In this document: one piece after another, positions 9,280-19,394 of the stretch | Numbering within the stretch: the first letter of the stretch is position 1 | How the letters are laid out: each line of letters opens with the position of its first letter | Program-made: the position numbers and the translations under genes | Origin: Coptodactyla brooksi | Taxonomy: Eukaryota > Arthropoda > Insecta > Coleoptera > Scarabaeidae | Length of the DNA stretch: 35,024 bases | Assembly: GCA_033557675.1 (NCBI GenBank) | Contig: JAWQRM010000050.1 | Coordinates: 1 to 35,024 of the forward strand | Reading direction: 5' to 3' | Notes under the pieces: model-generated | What the model saw: the letters and a program-made list of their open reading frames with translations, nothing else | Database searches by the model: none | What the model was told of the DNA's origin: nothing

Positions 9280-10346
9280 CTTTTAATTGTAACATTATAG
9301 TAATCCTGGATTTTGCTAGTCATATACCTATAACAATCGGCGAATACGTTCACTAGAAAGCGATGTCCGCAAATATGATATAGATTTCGAATTGGTTGTT
9401 GTTCGAGAATATGGTATACAACCCGTTTTACTTTATATAAATTAAGTAAAACGATTTTATTTGTAAAAGTTACAACTCAAATAGCTTAAGTAAGTCAATC
9501 AAGTTTACAGAAGACTTTTAATGAGATGATGAAGAATACATTATTTCCATCCATTTGCGGATAAAGAAACAATTAAAATTTAAATTGAATATTGACTGTT
9601 TACAGTATTTCACTGTATTGCTTGAACATGTACATAAACACGTTTTCTGACTACTAATTGCTAATTTCAGAAAAACTCAAACGCGCTCTTGTGGGTTAAT
9701 GTTAACAGTGACAAATAAAAAAGATATGAGCACTCTTATTAGAATGAGGCAATTGCTTAAATACAGGAATAAAGACAATTTATATGCCCACTCTATATCT
9801 GGTACAACTATACCAAGATATAGGAATGACTTAATTCTTAGAAACATGTGCTTTTATTCAAAAGAAAATATAAACAAACAATGATGGTCCTTTGCAATAA
9901 ACGGTCAGATTTGTTGAATATGCATTCAATAATATAAGAATAACTTTATTCCTGCGAATTTTTAACTGTTAATGTAGTAATGCTCTTATGGAGAGGCAGG
10001 TTAAAATTTAGACATTACATACCTAACAAAACGGCACAGGGATGGTATAGACTTATTATCGTACGAATTATGCGCGTTTGATGAATATTTTTTGATTTAA
10101 AGATTTATGTTATAAAATCATTAGAGTGATTACAAAATTACCCTAACGTTTCATGGACCAAGCATGAAGAAACTTAATAGTAAGTATCACACTATTTATT
10201 CAGATAACTGCTATACAAGATTTCAATCACGAAAAAGAAATTTCGATAAACATAATTCAAGGATGCAACATATCTAATAATAAAAACTAAAAGAGAATTA
10301 AGCCAAAAATGCCAAAATAAGCAAGATCTAGAAAAATATGTGTAAT
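9280..10346. other. AT-rich, no recognisable gene
   Basis: The stretch contains a 10-bp hairpin (CGTTTTACTT at 9424-9433 against 9444-9453) and a weak inverted similarity around AGGAATAAAG (about 9765 versus 9945). The latter may be the ends of another small non-coding transposon. The short frame at 9699 has no recognisable domain. Confidence 0.4.
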
Positions 10347-11258
10347 ATTAAATTGTTCGGAAAGTAACTTCCTTTTTTTTGGTGAAAATGAACGGCACTT
10401 TTCTTAGAGAGTATAAATATTTTATGTAATTACATACTCACCATTATTATATTGCTCCAACACCTTTTGCCATCTTTCTAGCAGTAGCATGATTCAACAC
10501 TTTTGATCCTTGCTGGTAAAAAACTGATCCGACTTCATTTGATGTAAAGGTTTTGCTGTCCAAAATAATAATTAAACAAGTAATAATCGGAAGGTGTCAA
10601 AATCTGGAGATTATGATAGATATGGTAATACATCCCATCTAAGCTGTAAAAGTTTTTGGTGAGTTACCAAACTGGTATGCGGTCCCCCATTATCTTGGTG
10701 GAACACAGTTTTTATTGACCAATTCTGCTGGCCTTTTCTGTTTGAGTGAATCATGCAATTTGTCCAGCTGATTACATTATACTTTACAATTCATCGTGAT
10801 ATTCTCCCAAAAATTTTGAAAATAGCTCCTAAAAATTTTGCAAACTTGCAAACAATGTTGCAAACTTTTGCAAACAATTTCGCAAACCAGTTTGTAAAAA
10901 ATCTTGCAATTTATTTATCCAGTTGGTATTCTAACATGATAATATATGTTAGAATTGATCATGGTGTTCTCCCAAAAATTTTGAAAAGAACTCCTAAAAA
11001 TTGTGCACACTTGGAAATAGTTTTGCAAACTTTTGGAAAAAATTTTGCAAGCCAGTTTTGACACTGGCATACTGTCAATATATCTTCTCCACACGTCAAC
11101 TAATTCTTTTCTCGCTTGAACGGCATTTTTTGCTTTTCAACAAAAGCAAAATATGCCAAAAATACTTTGTGATTCTCTATGTTTCATAAGACATAAAAAG
11201 AAAATAATTGCACAGAACCGAACAAAATATTTTCACACATAACCTTTGCCATGTCATT
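10347..11258 (-). mobile_element. Decayed mariner copy B, same family as copy A, opposite orientation
   Basis: The 3' terminal repeat at 10353 (TTGTTCGGAAAGTAACTTCC) matches the tip of the copy at 8151. The 5' UTR at about 11180-11258 matches that copy's 8250-8340 in reverse, including ACAGAACCGAA and the ATAAGACATAAAAAGAAAA block. The minus strand keeps an N-terminal piece (NAVQARKELVD, about 11130), a LDKLHDS-like piece (about 10730) and a C-terminal SKTFTSNE piece (about 10545). All are broken by frameshifts. The extreme 5' inverted repeat seems lost, and similarity stops near 11258 at a small hairpin. Confidence 0.8.
10787..11060. repeat. ~110-bp internal duplication inside mariner copy B
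   Basis: The stretch 10787-10894 is repeated in direct orientation at about 10951-11060. Both contain ATTCTCCCAAAAATTTTGAAAA-like sequence (copied as CTCCCAAAAATTTTGAAAA), CTCCTAAAAATT and TTGCAAACTTTTG. The first copy also has a short CAAAC(A/T)-rich run, with TTGCAAAC recurring at about 10-20 bp spacing. Confidence 0.8.
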
Positions 11259-11280
11259 TATCTTTACAAAAAGATAAATG
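11255..11280. repeat. Hairpin, 11-bp arms, 4-nt loop
   Basis: CATTTATCTTT at 11255-11265 pairs exactly with AAAGATAAATG at 11270-11280. It sits where similarity to the mariner 5' end stops. Confidence 0.85.
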
Positions 11281-12634
11281 TCCTTAGTACACTCAGATCG
11301 TCTAACAAATTTGGATTTCCTAAGTTAAAGTATTATTGAGATATTAGTTATTTTTGAAATGTTTAATCTCACTTTGAAGGGCTGTAACTTCTCAGGGGTA
11401 CCACTTGGTATAGAAGTAAGTTGGGTTAAATCAGCATATTTTAAATTTCCTTACATGCTCTTGCTCTGGGTCGGTTCTTATGCGAATCACCCTGTATACT
11501 GGCGATATTAATGGTGTCAATAATATCAATTAATTCTTAATTATGATTAATTGAAATTTCCTAAAAGAATCTATTTTAGTTAATAAAATCAATTTTGTTA
11601 CAACATTACAAGTCATCAAATGTTAATAAGAATCTGTCACGTTTTCATACAATTCTGTTGTTGTTTTTTTTTTCTGAAAATTGTCCTTAATATTCTAGAG
11701 TATAAAATTGTTGCTACGTTTTATCAAACTGCAATTTTTTCTGGCATTTTTTTTGCCTTGAGAAATTGCCTTTAATTATGATACTTTATTCCTCGTTAAT
11801 CCTCCGTATATGCGTGCCTGATGCGAAGAACAATCCCGGACTTCACCCTGCTATCGCACAACGACTAACGGGTTCAATTATTTTCGCCATTGTCCCGTTC
11901 ACAACCTGTTGCATTGCATAATTTCCACGCTCTTCGTTCTACCAGCATGACTCCACCTACCACATGTTAACGTTATTACCGTACCGTGTATTTTATGAGA
12001 CTTTTGAACGTAAGGCTCTCTTTGCCGTATCTTATAATTTATCACTTGCGAAAACAAATTCTCCGAAATCACTTAAAACCGTACCGTCATCAATTAAAGT
12101 TTGTTTCGAAATATTACTCTCGTATATTCGTGGTCACCATTCTCCCATTGTCTTCGCTATCTTCGATCGGGTCCTGGAGGATTTTGCGCTGAGACAAAAC
12201 GGGTGTCAGCCGCAGCCTACGCCATCAGCCCTGTCGTAATTACTTGTATTGTTGTTGCGGTCGCTCGCCTTATCGCGGTACTGGATTTGCCAAGGATGGA
12301 AAAAAAGCTTTGTACTCAACTGCAGTTTCTGACCTGCGAAGTAGAATCACTGGAGACCTAGATTTTAATTAGTTTTATCTGCTTTCACTCCACAACTAAC
12401 CAAGGAAGATTTCCTGAGTTTATGTAAATGTACATGGGATGACATGTACATTTAATACAATAAATATTCCCATAATGAAAATAATAATTCCCAATATATT
12501 TTATACAATAAGTGTTCCCAGTTTGTGATGGGCTTTATGATCTTTTACAACCTACGGCGTTACTAGCATGCCATTAAGCAGAGAATGAGAACCTCTGGTA
12601 AGCACAGTAACTTCTGGTAAGCACAGGGCAGAAC
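11281..12634. other. No recognisable gene; GC-richer stretch 11800-12330
   Basis: The left part is AT-rich and includes a CACCCTGTATAC motif (about 11490) like those in arthropod transposon ends. The stretch 11800-12330 has overlapping open frames without a recognisable domain. It looks unlike the transposon debris around it and may be unique host sequence. A short direct duplication, CTTCTGGTAAGCACAG-like, lies at about 12594-12627. Confidence 0.35.
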
Positions 12635-13943
12635 TCATTTTGAAGGTCTCATCAAGGTCTATTCAGTTGCTAAATTTCACGTCATTCGGTCAGATCAATC
12701 CAAAATGCTGGTTAGTTTACGAATTAATGTAAAATTCGTCAATTTAGTCATTGAGTTGTAGCGAAATGGTTTTCCCTTTCCTCCCTTATTTTATTCATTC
12801 GAGTCATTTTAGTATTGACAGCTGTCAAATAAGTTTTGTTTGTTTTTAATAACCAATTTCTTAAAATAGTAATCAATTAAATAAAATTATAACAATCCAC
12901 AACATAAAGTTCAAAGTATTAAAGTAGTAGTTAAATAAGATGTTCTAAGTTATCAAATGCTGAAAATGTCCACCAGTAAGTTCCATGCAGTAGTATATGC
13001 AGTAGTATGTTACAAAGTGATTCCTAACATTTTGTACAAATTACTCCAGGCATATTTCGCCTGACAAGTTTCCAGTCATAAAGAATGGACCGACAATATG
13101 GTTCCCAAAAATTCCTGCCCATACATTTAACTTTTCGGGATATTGAGTGTGTACCTCATGAATTTTCGTTGGATTATTGTCTGACCAGAACTGGTAGTTA
13201 TGTCTATTAACTTCACCAAGAAAGTACATTCATCGGAAAAACAAATATTAAAAAGAAAGTGAGGATCATTATTGATTTTATCATTCATAATGTCACAGAA
13301 TTGCACAGGTCTATCGAAATCGTCTTCATTTAATTCTCGGATTAATTTAATTTTGTATGAATGGAATTTATGATTCCTGAAACAGCAGACACTTTCCTTA
13401 TGCTAAGTATAGGACCAAATGTTAGATGGCCCATAACAGCTACCTCCGTTGCTTCATTAACCACCAGATTAGCGACATTTCTTTTTTTGTTCTGAACATA
13501 TCCTGTTTCTTGAAACTTCCTAATAACTTCACTTACGTGCTTATGCACAAAACGCTTATCTGGATGCCTGTCGTTAAATATTCTGGCGGTTCTTCTGGCA
13601 CCATCACCATGTTTAAAGTAAAGAGACACAAGTTCAATTCTTTCTTCCAAGGTGTAGACCATTTTTACAAATTAAAACTAACTCTAGGTTTAGTTACAAT
13701 TAAATTTAAAACAATGGTCAAACTCTCAAGTTATTGCCAAACATTAGTTGTTTAGCAAGAATTTGAATCTCCCTGGGCCTTGTTAACCATTTTTAATTTT
13801 TGCTGATTTGTTTCGTCAATAAAAAATAAAAAAAAACTTATTTGACAGTTGTCAATATTAAAATGACGAAAGTGAATAGAATAAGATACGAAAGTGAAAA
13901 TCATTTGCAAATGAACAGACCTTGATGAGACCTTCAAAATGAG
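12635..13943 (-). mobile_element. Internally deleted DUF4817-type mariner element
   Basis: The left tip CTCATTTTGAAGGTCTCATC at 12635 is the inverse of the right tip ending at 13943. The inverted similarity extends about 100-200 bp inward, including ATTGACAGCTGTCAAATAAG (about 12813) against its complement near 13840. The transposase runs on the minus strand from 13662. The element is about 1.3 kb and lacks most of the C-terminal half of the transposase. Exact target duplication is not clear. Confidence 0.85.
12955..13662 (-). pseudogene. DUF4817-type Tc1/mariner transposase, C-terminal deletion
   Basis: The ATG at 13662 opens MVYTLEERIELVSLYFKHGD, followed by an N-terminal helix-turn-helix region (RTARIFNDRHPDKRFVHKHV). 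A frameshift lies near 13390. The next frame carries LIRELNEDDFDRPVQFC and FSDECTF, which contains the first catalytic aspartate. Another shift leads to GEVNRHNYQFWSDNNP, KLNVWAGIFGNHIVGPFF and a stop after SGEICLE (13041). The region with the second and third acidic residues is absent. A short CMELTGGHFQHL segment at about 12965, resembling the family's C-terminus (GGHFEHL), shows that an internal deletion rather than an end truncation occurred. Confidence 0.8.
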
Positions 13944-14094
13944 GTATCACTCGACTCCTCTTTCTATATAAAATTTCAAGGTCTCATCATGGGGATGAAA
14001 CCCCTCTAGGGGATTGCTGTTAAGGGCTTGAAATTACCCAAACATTTGTCCCTACATGCCTTCGAAGTCAATTATTGTGCAGAAACTGTGCCTA

Positions 14095-14745
14095 AATATT
14101 TACACGCCAATGGATTTAAATATAAGGATTTAAATATGGTATTCCATCAATGCAATTAGAAAATTTCGAGAAGAAGGAAGACCCATAATATATTTGAATG
14201 AAACGTGGTGTGATACTCACGATACCATAAGGAAGGGTTTTGTGGATAACAGTTGTAGCTGATTATTAGATACGCCACCATCCAGAGGAAAAAGGGTGAT
14301 AATCTTTACCTGCAAAATTGTAATGGACAACTCCTTACCATTTCAGAATGTTAAACCGCAACCTGCGACAAAAAAAAGCAGATATAATTTCGTATATGGA
14401 AAGAAACAATATACGAATTCCTGAAGAGGAGACAACTAAACCAAGGTTATTAGAAACCATAAAAGTCCACAATATTCCTATTCAGTACGTGGTAGATGAA
14501 GAAGCCAATAAAGAAGGACACATAGTTTTCCAGCTGCCTCCATACTAATGTGTCTTAAACCCCATCGAATTGATTAGGAGTCAATTGAAAAGAAACGAGC
14601 ATGCGAAAGTAGTAGACATAATACGAAAAGAAGTGAATGAAATAGAAGATACCTTGTGGAAGGATTATATAAAGCATGTAATTACTGTAGAAAATTTCTA
14701 TATTTCTCAGGATTCTCAAAAGGTTATTAGATTTATATTTGGTTT
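14095..14745 (+). pseudogene. DDE-superfamily (IS630/Tc1-like, DDE_3-type) transposase remnant
   Basis: From about 14140, AIRKFREEGRPIIYLNETWC and DTHDTIRKGF match the start of a DDE_3-type catalytic core, with asparagine in place of the usual first aspartate (YLDET). After TPPSRGKRVIIF, about 150 nt of coding sequence is missing. VMDNS at about 14320 resumes at the second aspartate (VMDNAPYHS in relatives). A frame change leads into ADIISYMERNNIRIPEEETT and a VVDEEANKEGHIVFQLPPY segment. A stop follows, and then NPIELIRSQLKRNE contains the third acidic residue (E). No terminal inverted repeats were recognised for this copy. It is inactive. Confidence 0.8.
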
Positions 14746-14769
14746 CTTTCTGTATTTGGTTTCGTAATT

Positions 14770-16119
14770 TTGTTGATATTGTTCTTATTAATGTTTGTTA
14801 TTTCTGTGTATAAACTATTCCCATTTACCATTGAGCAATACCTACGCAAAGGGCGGCTCTGAATAGGGGCTGCAAAAGGTTGTTTATGAGGGGGTGTTTA
14901 TTAGCAGTAGCTAAAGTCATAAAACTGGGAGAACTTTACAAGTTATTCGTTCACATCTTCTTGCACTGTTTTTTGTGGGGATGCGGAAATAAATGCATAT
15001 ACTAAAATTAATGTAGATTAAGTACATATCAAGAGATACACTCTTGCAAGCTTGAGGTAATGCTGGATAATATGACGAGAGGACTAATACTACTCTCCAA
15101 CATGTTGTGATCAATTATTTTATGTTCTGTGTATAATCTTAAAAATTCAATGAATATTCTACTATATTTAGTTATATATATTAGCAGTTACAAAAGGTAA
15201 TGAAGGGCAGTTGAAGTAATTGAAAGTGCTTATCATTTGCTGTACAAGTAAAAGCTCCAGTATATGTTGGCTGTTATGCAATAATGAATTGTTTGCTAGT
15301 CCATAAAAGCGGGTTTCGTTAAGGTAATGAAACGCAATGATCAATTAGAATTAATGAACGTTTACATTTACCTGCTCTGGGAAAAACGCTTGGAAAACAA
15401 GAGCTCTATCGATTGTAGCGAGCAACGTCCACTCTCCGTTCACATTTTAATTCGAATTCGATGCGCGTACCGGGACGGGATGCTATTAAATTACCCTCGC
15501 CGAAAAATAACATCAATATTGTTCCCGGCGGCGCTTGTTAATTGCTTTTTATGATGGATCGGCCGCTGCTCCTTCAAAGCGCCGGCCACCCTCGTTCAGT
15601 ATAAATTAATTGCCTCCCTTTCTGTTTCGCATTCGAGGAGGGATATTACAGCCGACCACAACTCACTTTTTGATGTGCGGTTTCGATCGTGTGTATGCCA
15701 TTTGTAGTGAATGGATGCACCTGCAAAACGATTGGTTTCGTCTCTTGAATGGCAAATGCAGGTCTGACGCTGACTGTAATAGTAATTAAAATGGAAATGT
15801 AAACTGGTCGATATAGTTTAATGAGTTCTAATTTACAATATTATATTTCCTGTGTCCCTGAATTATGCAAGCTGAATTAAAAATTTAAGCTTCATTAACT
15901 TTTTTTTATTTCTTATTCGAACAAAACCAAATTATAAAAAAAGTGAAATTTGGACTTTTGTATAAATGACACTTGTACCTTGCACCACTGTTTAAATAAG
16001 GTGGATGGAAACAAAGAATGATGTACAATTTGGAAGCACAAACATGATTTACACCATTCACATTATTTGAAGTAGGATTTAATAGGTAATTAAATATTCG
16101 TTTTAAGAATTATTCAACT
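14770..16119. other. No recognisable gene; GC-richer non-repetitive stretch 15420-15780
   Basis: The flanks are AT-rich without structure. The stretch 15420-15780 is CpG-richer and contains CAGTATAAATTAATTGCC (about 15598), a TATA-like sequence, and GGATCGGCCGCTGC. It does not resemble a transposon and could be a conserved regulatory region or a promoter. No initiator, ORF or splice signals were convincing. Confidence 0.35.
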
Positions 16120-16384
16120 TTAACCTTGCTGTTCTCCTTAGTTTTGCTATACACTTATAGTTCTTCGGGCTGTAGTGACCCGATGTATACAGGTACAGGA
16201 GGATTGTTAAGAATAGCTCGAAATTAATATATTGTGATTTCTTTACAGCACATAAACGCAAACGAGGAAAAGCAATCTTATTACTAACAAAAACAAAATG
16301 TATATATAATAAAAAATATTACAAACACTAAATCTAAAAACAAATAAATTCTGATGCACATCCAATTATTGCTTAATCTTTGCA

Positions 16385-17104
16385 CTGACGACAATAATAC
16401 ATGATATGAATCTTACACAAATATTTATTACACTTCCAACTAGTTCATATGCTACAGTAGTTTCATCTAGCGTATCAACCGCCCCTTTGATAGAGTTATA
16501 ATCTAGTATCATTTGCGGCTTCTTGTTGTCCCTGCTGCACACTTCCTTACCTCACAGTGCATTGTGCTCATGAGAATAATGCTTTTCCTTTTTTAGCCAC
16601 ATATAACGCAATTGTGGTATCCTTGGTAAAATAATAAAAATAGACTTATGTACTTCTTTACTTATTGTAATCGGGAAGTTCGGATTTATTTTTTCTAATC
16701 GTTCCTAACATTGTAAGTTTTCATTTGAGGAGCGTTTCACATTATTGTTTGGACGTGAAAATATTATCGAATGTAGCATTTTGTCCCCCGAGTTCATGTG
16801 TTAGGTCTAAACCTACTCGCATCCCTTGATTTTTTTCTGGTGTTTCACCCGGATATTTTTCCGTATAAACTTGAGCTTTCATGGCGTAAGAGCTGCTATT
16901 GTCACATAGAGCCCATATTTTGATGCCATATTTTGCTGGCTTGCTGGGAATATAGTGTTTGAAAGGACAGCGTCCTCTAAAGCCAACAAATTGTTCATCA
17001 ACAGTAATATTATTACCTACATTGTACAATTTAAACATATTTTCTATCCACTTCTCCCAAAACTCTGTTATAGGGGCTATAACAGAGGCTATATTATATT
17101 TTTA
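16385..17104 (-). pseudogene. piggyBac transposase, catalytic and C-terminal part
   Basis: The minus strand encodes PITEFWEKWIENMFKLYN, then TVDEQFVGFRGRCPFKHYIP, KPAKYGIKIWALCD, PEKNQGMRVGLDLT and NATFDNIFTS. These are the core motifs of piggyBac-derived transposases, which cut and paste at TTAA. The first catalytic aspartate is in VDEQ (about 16998) and the second in FDNIF (about 16767). Frames are broken after 16742. LTMLGTIRKNKSELP, IALYVAKKGKALFS and YNSIKGAVDTLDE follow in shifted frames, the last carrying the third aspartate (about 16475). All three acidic residues are still recognisable, although the reading frame is lost. The C-terminal cysteine-rich finger was not found. Confidence 0.85.
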
Positions 17105-17640
17105 CTAGATCGTCATGAAAAAGAAGCGAAAAGAGCTCGATATTAGATTTCGTCAGATGTTTTGGTTCATGCGCCGGCACTCCAAGATGTCGATACAAAA
17201 TAAACTACTGCTCTACAACCAGATTCTTAAATCAACCTGGACATATGGAATCCAAATGTGGGGATGTACTAGTGATAGCAATGTCAAGGCACTTCAGACG
17301 TGGCAAAATGAGGTGCTAAGAACAGTTGTTGATGCACCCTGGTACGTGAGGAATATTGACCTCCACAGAGATTTAACCTCTTCGTGCCGGTGATGCACCC
17401 ATAGGCATCATGCACAACCGCCAATAATGCGCGTCCGGCTCGAAGGGGTTAAGGGTTCCCTTCGTTATGGAGGTGATCCGGCGGGCCGCTGGGAAGCATG
17501 AAGATCGCCTACATCACCATCCCAACGTCGACGTTTTGCAGCTCCTCGACAACGATAATCTACACCGCCGTCTGAAGAGGACTAAACCCTACGACTTAGT
17601 GTAGTACGTTTTTAAATAAAAGCTTTAGTGAAATAAAAGC
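17105..17640 (+). mobile_element. 5'-truncated Jockey-clade non-LTR fragment
   Basis: The plus frame from 17115 encodes KKKRKELDIRFRQMFWFMRR, then MSIQNKLLLYNQILKSTWTY, GIQMWGCTSDSNVK and VLRTVVDAPWYVRNIDLHRD. This is the conserved C-terminal region that follows the reverse transcriptase in Jockey elements. The frame is interrupted by an 80-bp MITE at 17373-17452 and resumes as VPFVMEVIRRAAGKHEDRLH, ending LKRTKPYDLV and a stop at about 17601. AATAAA signals follow (about 17615 and 17631). The 5' truncation is typical of target-primed insertion. Host sequence on both sides is piggyBac. Confidence 0.85.
17373..17452. mobile_element. 80-bp TTAA-flanked MITE (piggyBac-type) inside Jockey fragment
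   Basis: The insert starts TTAACCTCTTCGTGCCGG and ends CCGGCTCGAAGGGGTTAA. The two ends are inverted repeats matching at 16 of 18 positions, and TTAA is present on both sides. Removing the insert plus one TTAA joins the Jockey frame as codons for DLHRDL followed by RVPFVMEV, without a shift. This supports a precise TTAA insertion. The interior contains a small GATGC/GCATC hairpin. The terminal sequence differs from that of the surrounding piggyBac element. Confidence 0.85.
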
Positions 17641-18010
17641 AGAGCATAGTGAGTGGGGTCCCTTATGGGGGTGAAACGAGATCTATTGACATCGATGGAT
17701 GGACAATAGTAGGATAAGCATTAGTCTGTACGAGTTTTGAGAGGAAAACTGATGGTTTGCCTCTCAAAAGACTTTCAGTAATAAGGGAGAGAAAAAAAAA
17801 CTAGATGCTCCTCCACTCTGGGGGAAAGGTTCTAACATCCAATATGTAACTTTGTCTTTTGACTGTACTAACTGCATAGGAATCACAGTATTTGTTTGCA
17901 CTACGTCATTGTCTGAAGAATGATTTTCAACCTAAGCAGTATCTTCATTGTCGGTTGCATTTGCACCTATGTCTGCATTTGCAACCGGCAATATCATTTC
18001 TTCATTAGAT
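17640..18010 (-). pseudogene. piggyBac transposase, N-terminal part
   Basis: Reading the minus strand from about 18000, the sequence gives acidic segments (EDTA, ENHSSDNDVVQTN) followed by VIPMQLVQSKDKVTYWMLEP. This resembles the acidic N-terminus and 'KDG..W...P' segment that precede the piggyBac core. A stop interrupts it after EDTA. It lies within the TTAA-bounded element and on the same strand as the core. The two parts are split by the Jockey insertion. Assignment rests mainly on position. Confidence 0.5.
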
Positions 18011-18449
18011 AGAAATCGCCTCGTCATTATTTATGATAATGCTTATTTAACACTGTATATAAAGAAACTGAAATGCGCTGTCCGCGTTCCCTATTTATAT
18101 GGTATATTAGTATGCACGCACAGACATGCGCAGACATGGACAGACTTGCGTATTCGACTAGTATGAATGAATAATCTTGTTGGTTGCTATATAGTTATAA
18201 TACACTTATAGTATTCATATAAATAAGATTTAAAATAAAATTACATAAAGTCAAATAAATCTAAATAGTTTTGAGTCATAATAACCCGAAGATTATATAC
18301 GTAACAATCTTGTTTAAAAAATTTAATAATAATTTCTTGTAAAAACTATTTGGCAATATTATACTTTACGCACCCGCAAACAACGTCACAAAATAGAAGC
18401 TGAAAATCCGTTTCGGGTCATATTGACCCTAGAAACACAGTAGGGTTAA

Positions 18450-19394
18450 AAGCTGTTGAATGAGTGCATCACTGGCAGAAACCTTATTGTGGTAATTTGG
18501 ACAGCATATTGTATTTAACCTCTAGTTTCTTCCCTTTAGGAGGTATTTTTAACTCACTATCTATTTTGGAGCTCTTGTACTTTTAGAAGAAAGGTTATAA
18601 TTTATTGACACAGAATTTGTGGAAAATAATTGGCTGATATTTGAATAAAAAACTTCTGTGGATTACCACGAAAACGCGAATGCAGTTAAGTAAGTTAAGT
18701 AAGCACGTAAGAGATATTAATAAAAATTAATATTTTTGAATATTTAATAATTAACCATATTCTAAATTTGTTGGCACAAAGTTTTTATGCCCTGTTGTGG
18801 ACGTCTAGCTGTAGTATATAACTTTTCCGCACGAGACAGCGCGAGTTAAACAAAACAGTTTATTAAAACTGTGCACGTGACGTGTGGTTTTGTAATACCT
18901 ACTACTCTGCAGTTTATTCCATATACAAGATATAATTAAAATCAGAGGATGAAAGCAATATCATATCCCAACCCAGAGTTTGCATAAATTAAACGAAACC
19001 TCCCAAAATTTCAAATAACGCCTTATTGTGATGTAATCTTATAGTGACCTCATAAATCAAAATTAACTTTCTCGGATAGTTGGTTTACAATTATCTATAT
19101 ATGATTAATCTACTCTTAGCGTTAAGTGTCTTTGCATTGTATCTTGTTATATTTTACAACTTTTAAGCTACTTTTTCAACACATGATTTTCTTCGTCCAT
19201 CTCTTCCTCTTTTATATATGTTCTTTTTGCAATTCTTTTAACTTGTCTGTTCTCATCACCATCTTCTGTTCTCATCACCATCTCATTCATCATCTCATCT
19301 GTACTTTATTTACATGTTTACTTTTTTACTGTTCTACTTCTCTGTAATTTGCCAGTAACTACCAGCACTGTAGGTAGATGTATTCTTGTATACT
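18450..19394. other. No recognisable gene
   Basis: AT-rich. It contains an LTR-like looking patch at about 18793-18912 (TGTTG start, TATATAAC, CpG-rich leader-like sequence), which was not accepted as an LTR. A pyrimidine-rich run with repeated TTCTCATCACCATC lies at about 19240-19300. Confidence 0.35.

Larger units (their letters stand above)
16120..18449 (-). mobile_element. piggyBac-like transposon with TTAA target duplications
   Basis: The left end reads TTAACCTTGCTGTTCTCC from 16120. The reverse complement of the right end, finishing at 18449, reads TTAACCCTACTGTGTTTC. The shared TTAACC(T/C)T(G/A)CTGT tip plus TTAA on both sides is the piggyBac signature. Subterminal CGGGTCA/TGACCCG motifs occur near both ends (16165-16186 and 18415-18430). 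Transposase pieces on the minus strand flank a Jockey fragment at about 17105-17640 that was inserted later. Span is about 2.3 kb including the insertion. Confidence 0.85.

Noticed and set aside
11964..12361. Three overlapping plus-strand ORFs
   Set aside because: No recognisable domain, mutually overlapping frames, no start context or splice evidence. The composition of a GC-richer island explains them.
18793..18912. Possible solo LTR (TGTTG start, TATATAAC, CpG-rich middle)
   Set aside because: No matching partner, no clear CA end with target duplication, and only one weak pattern.
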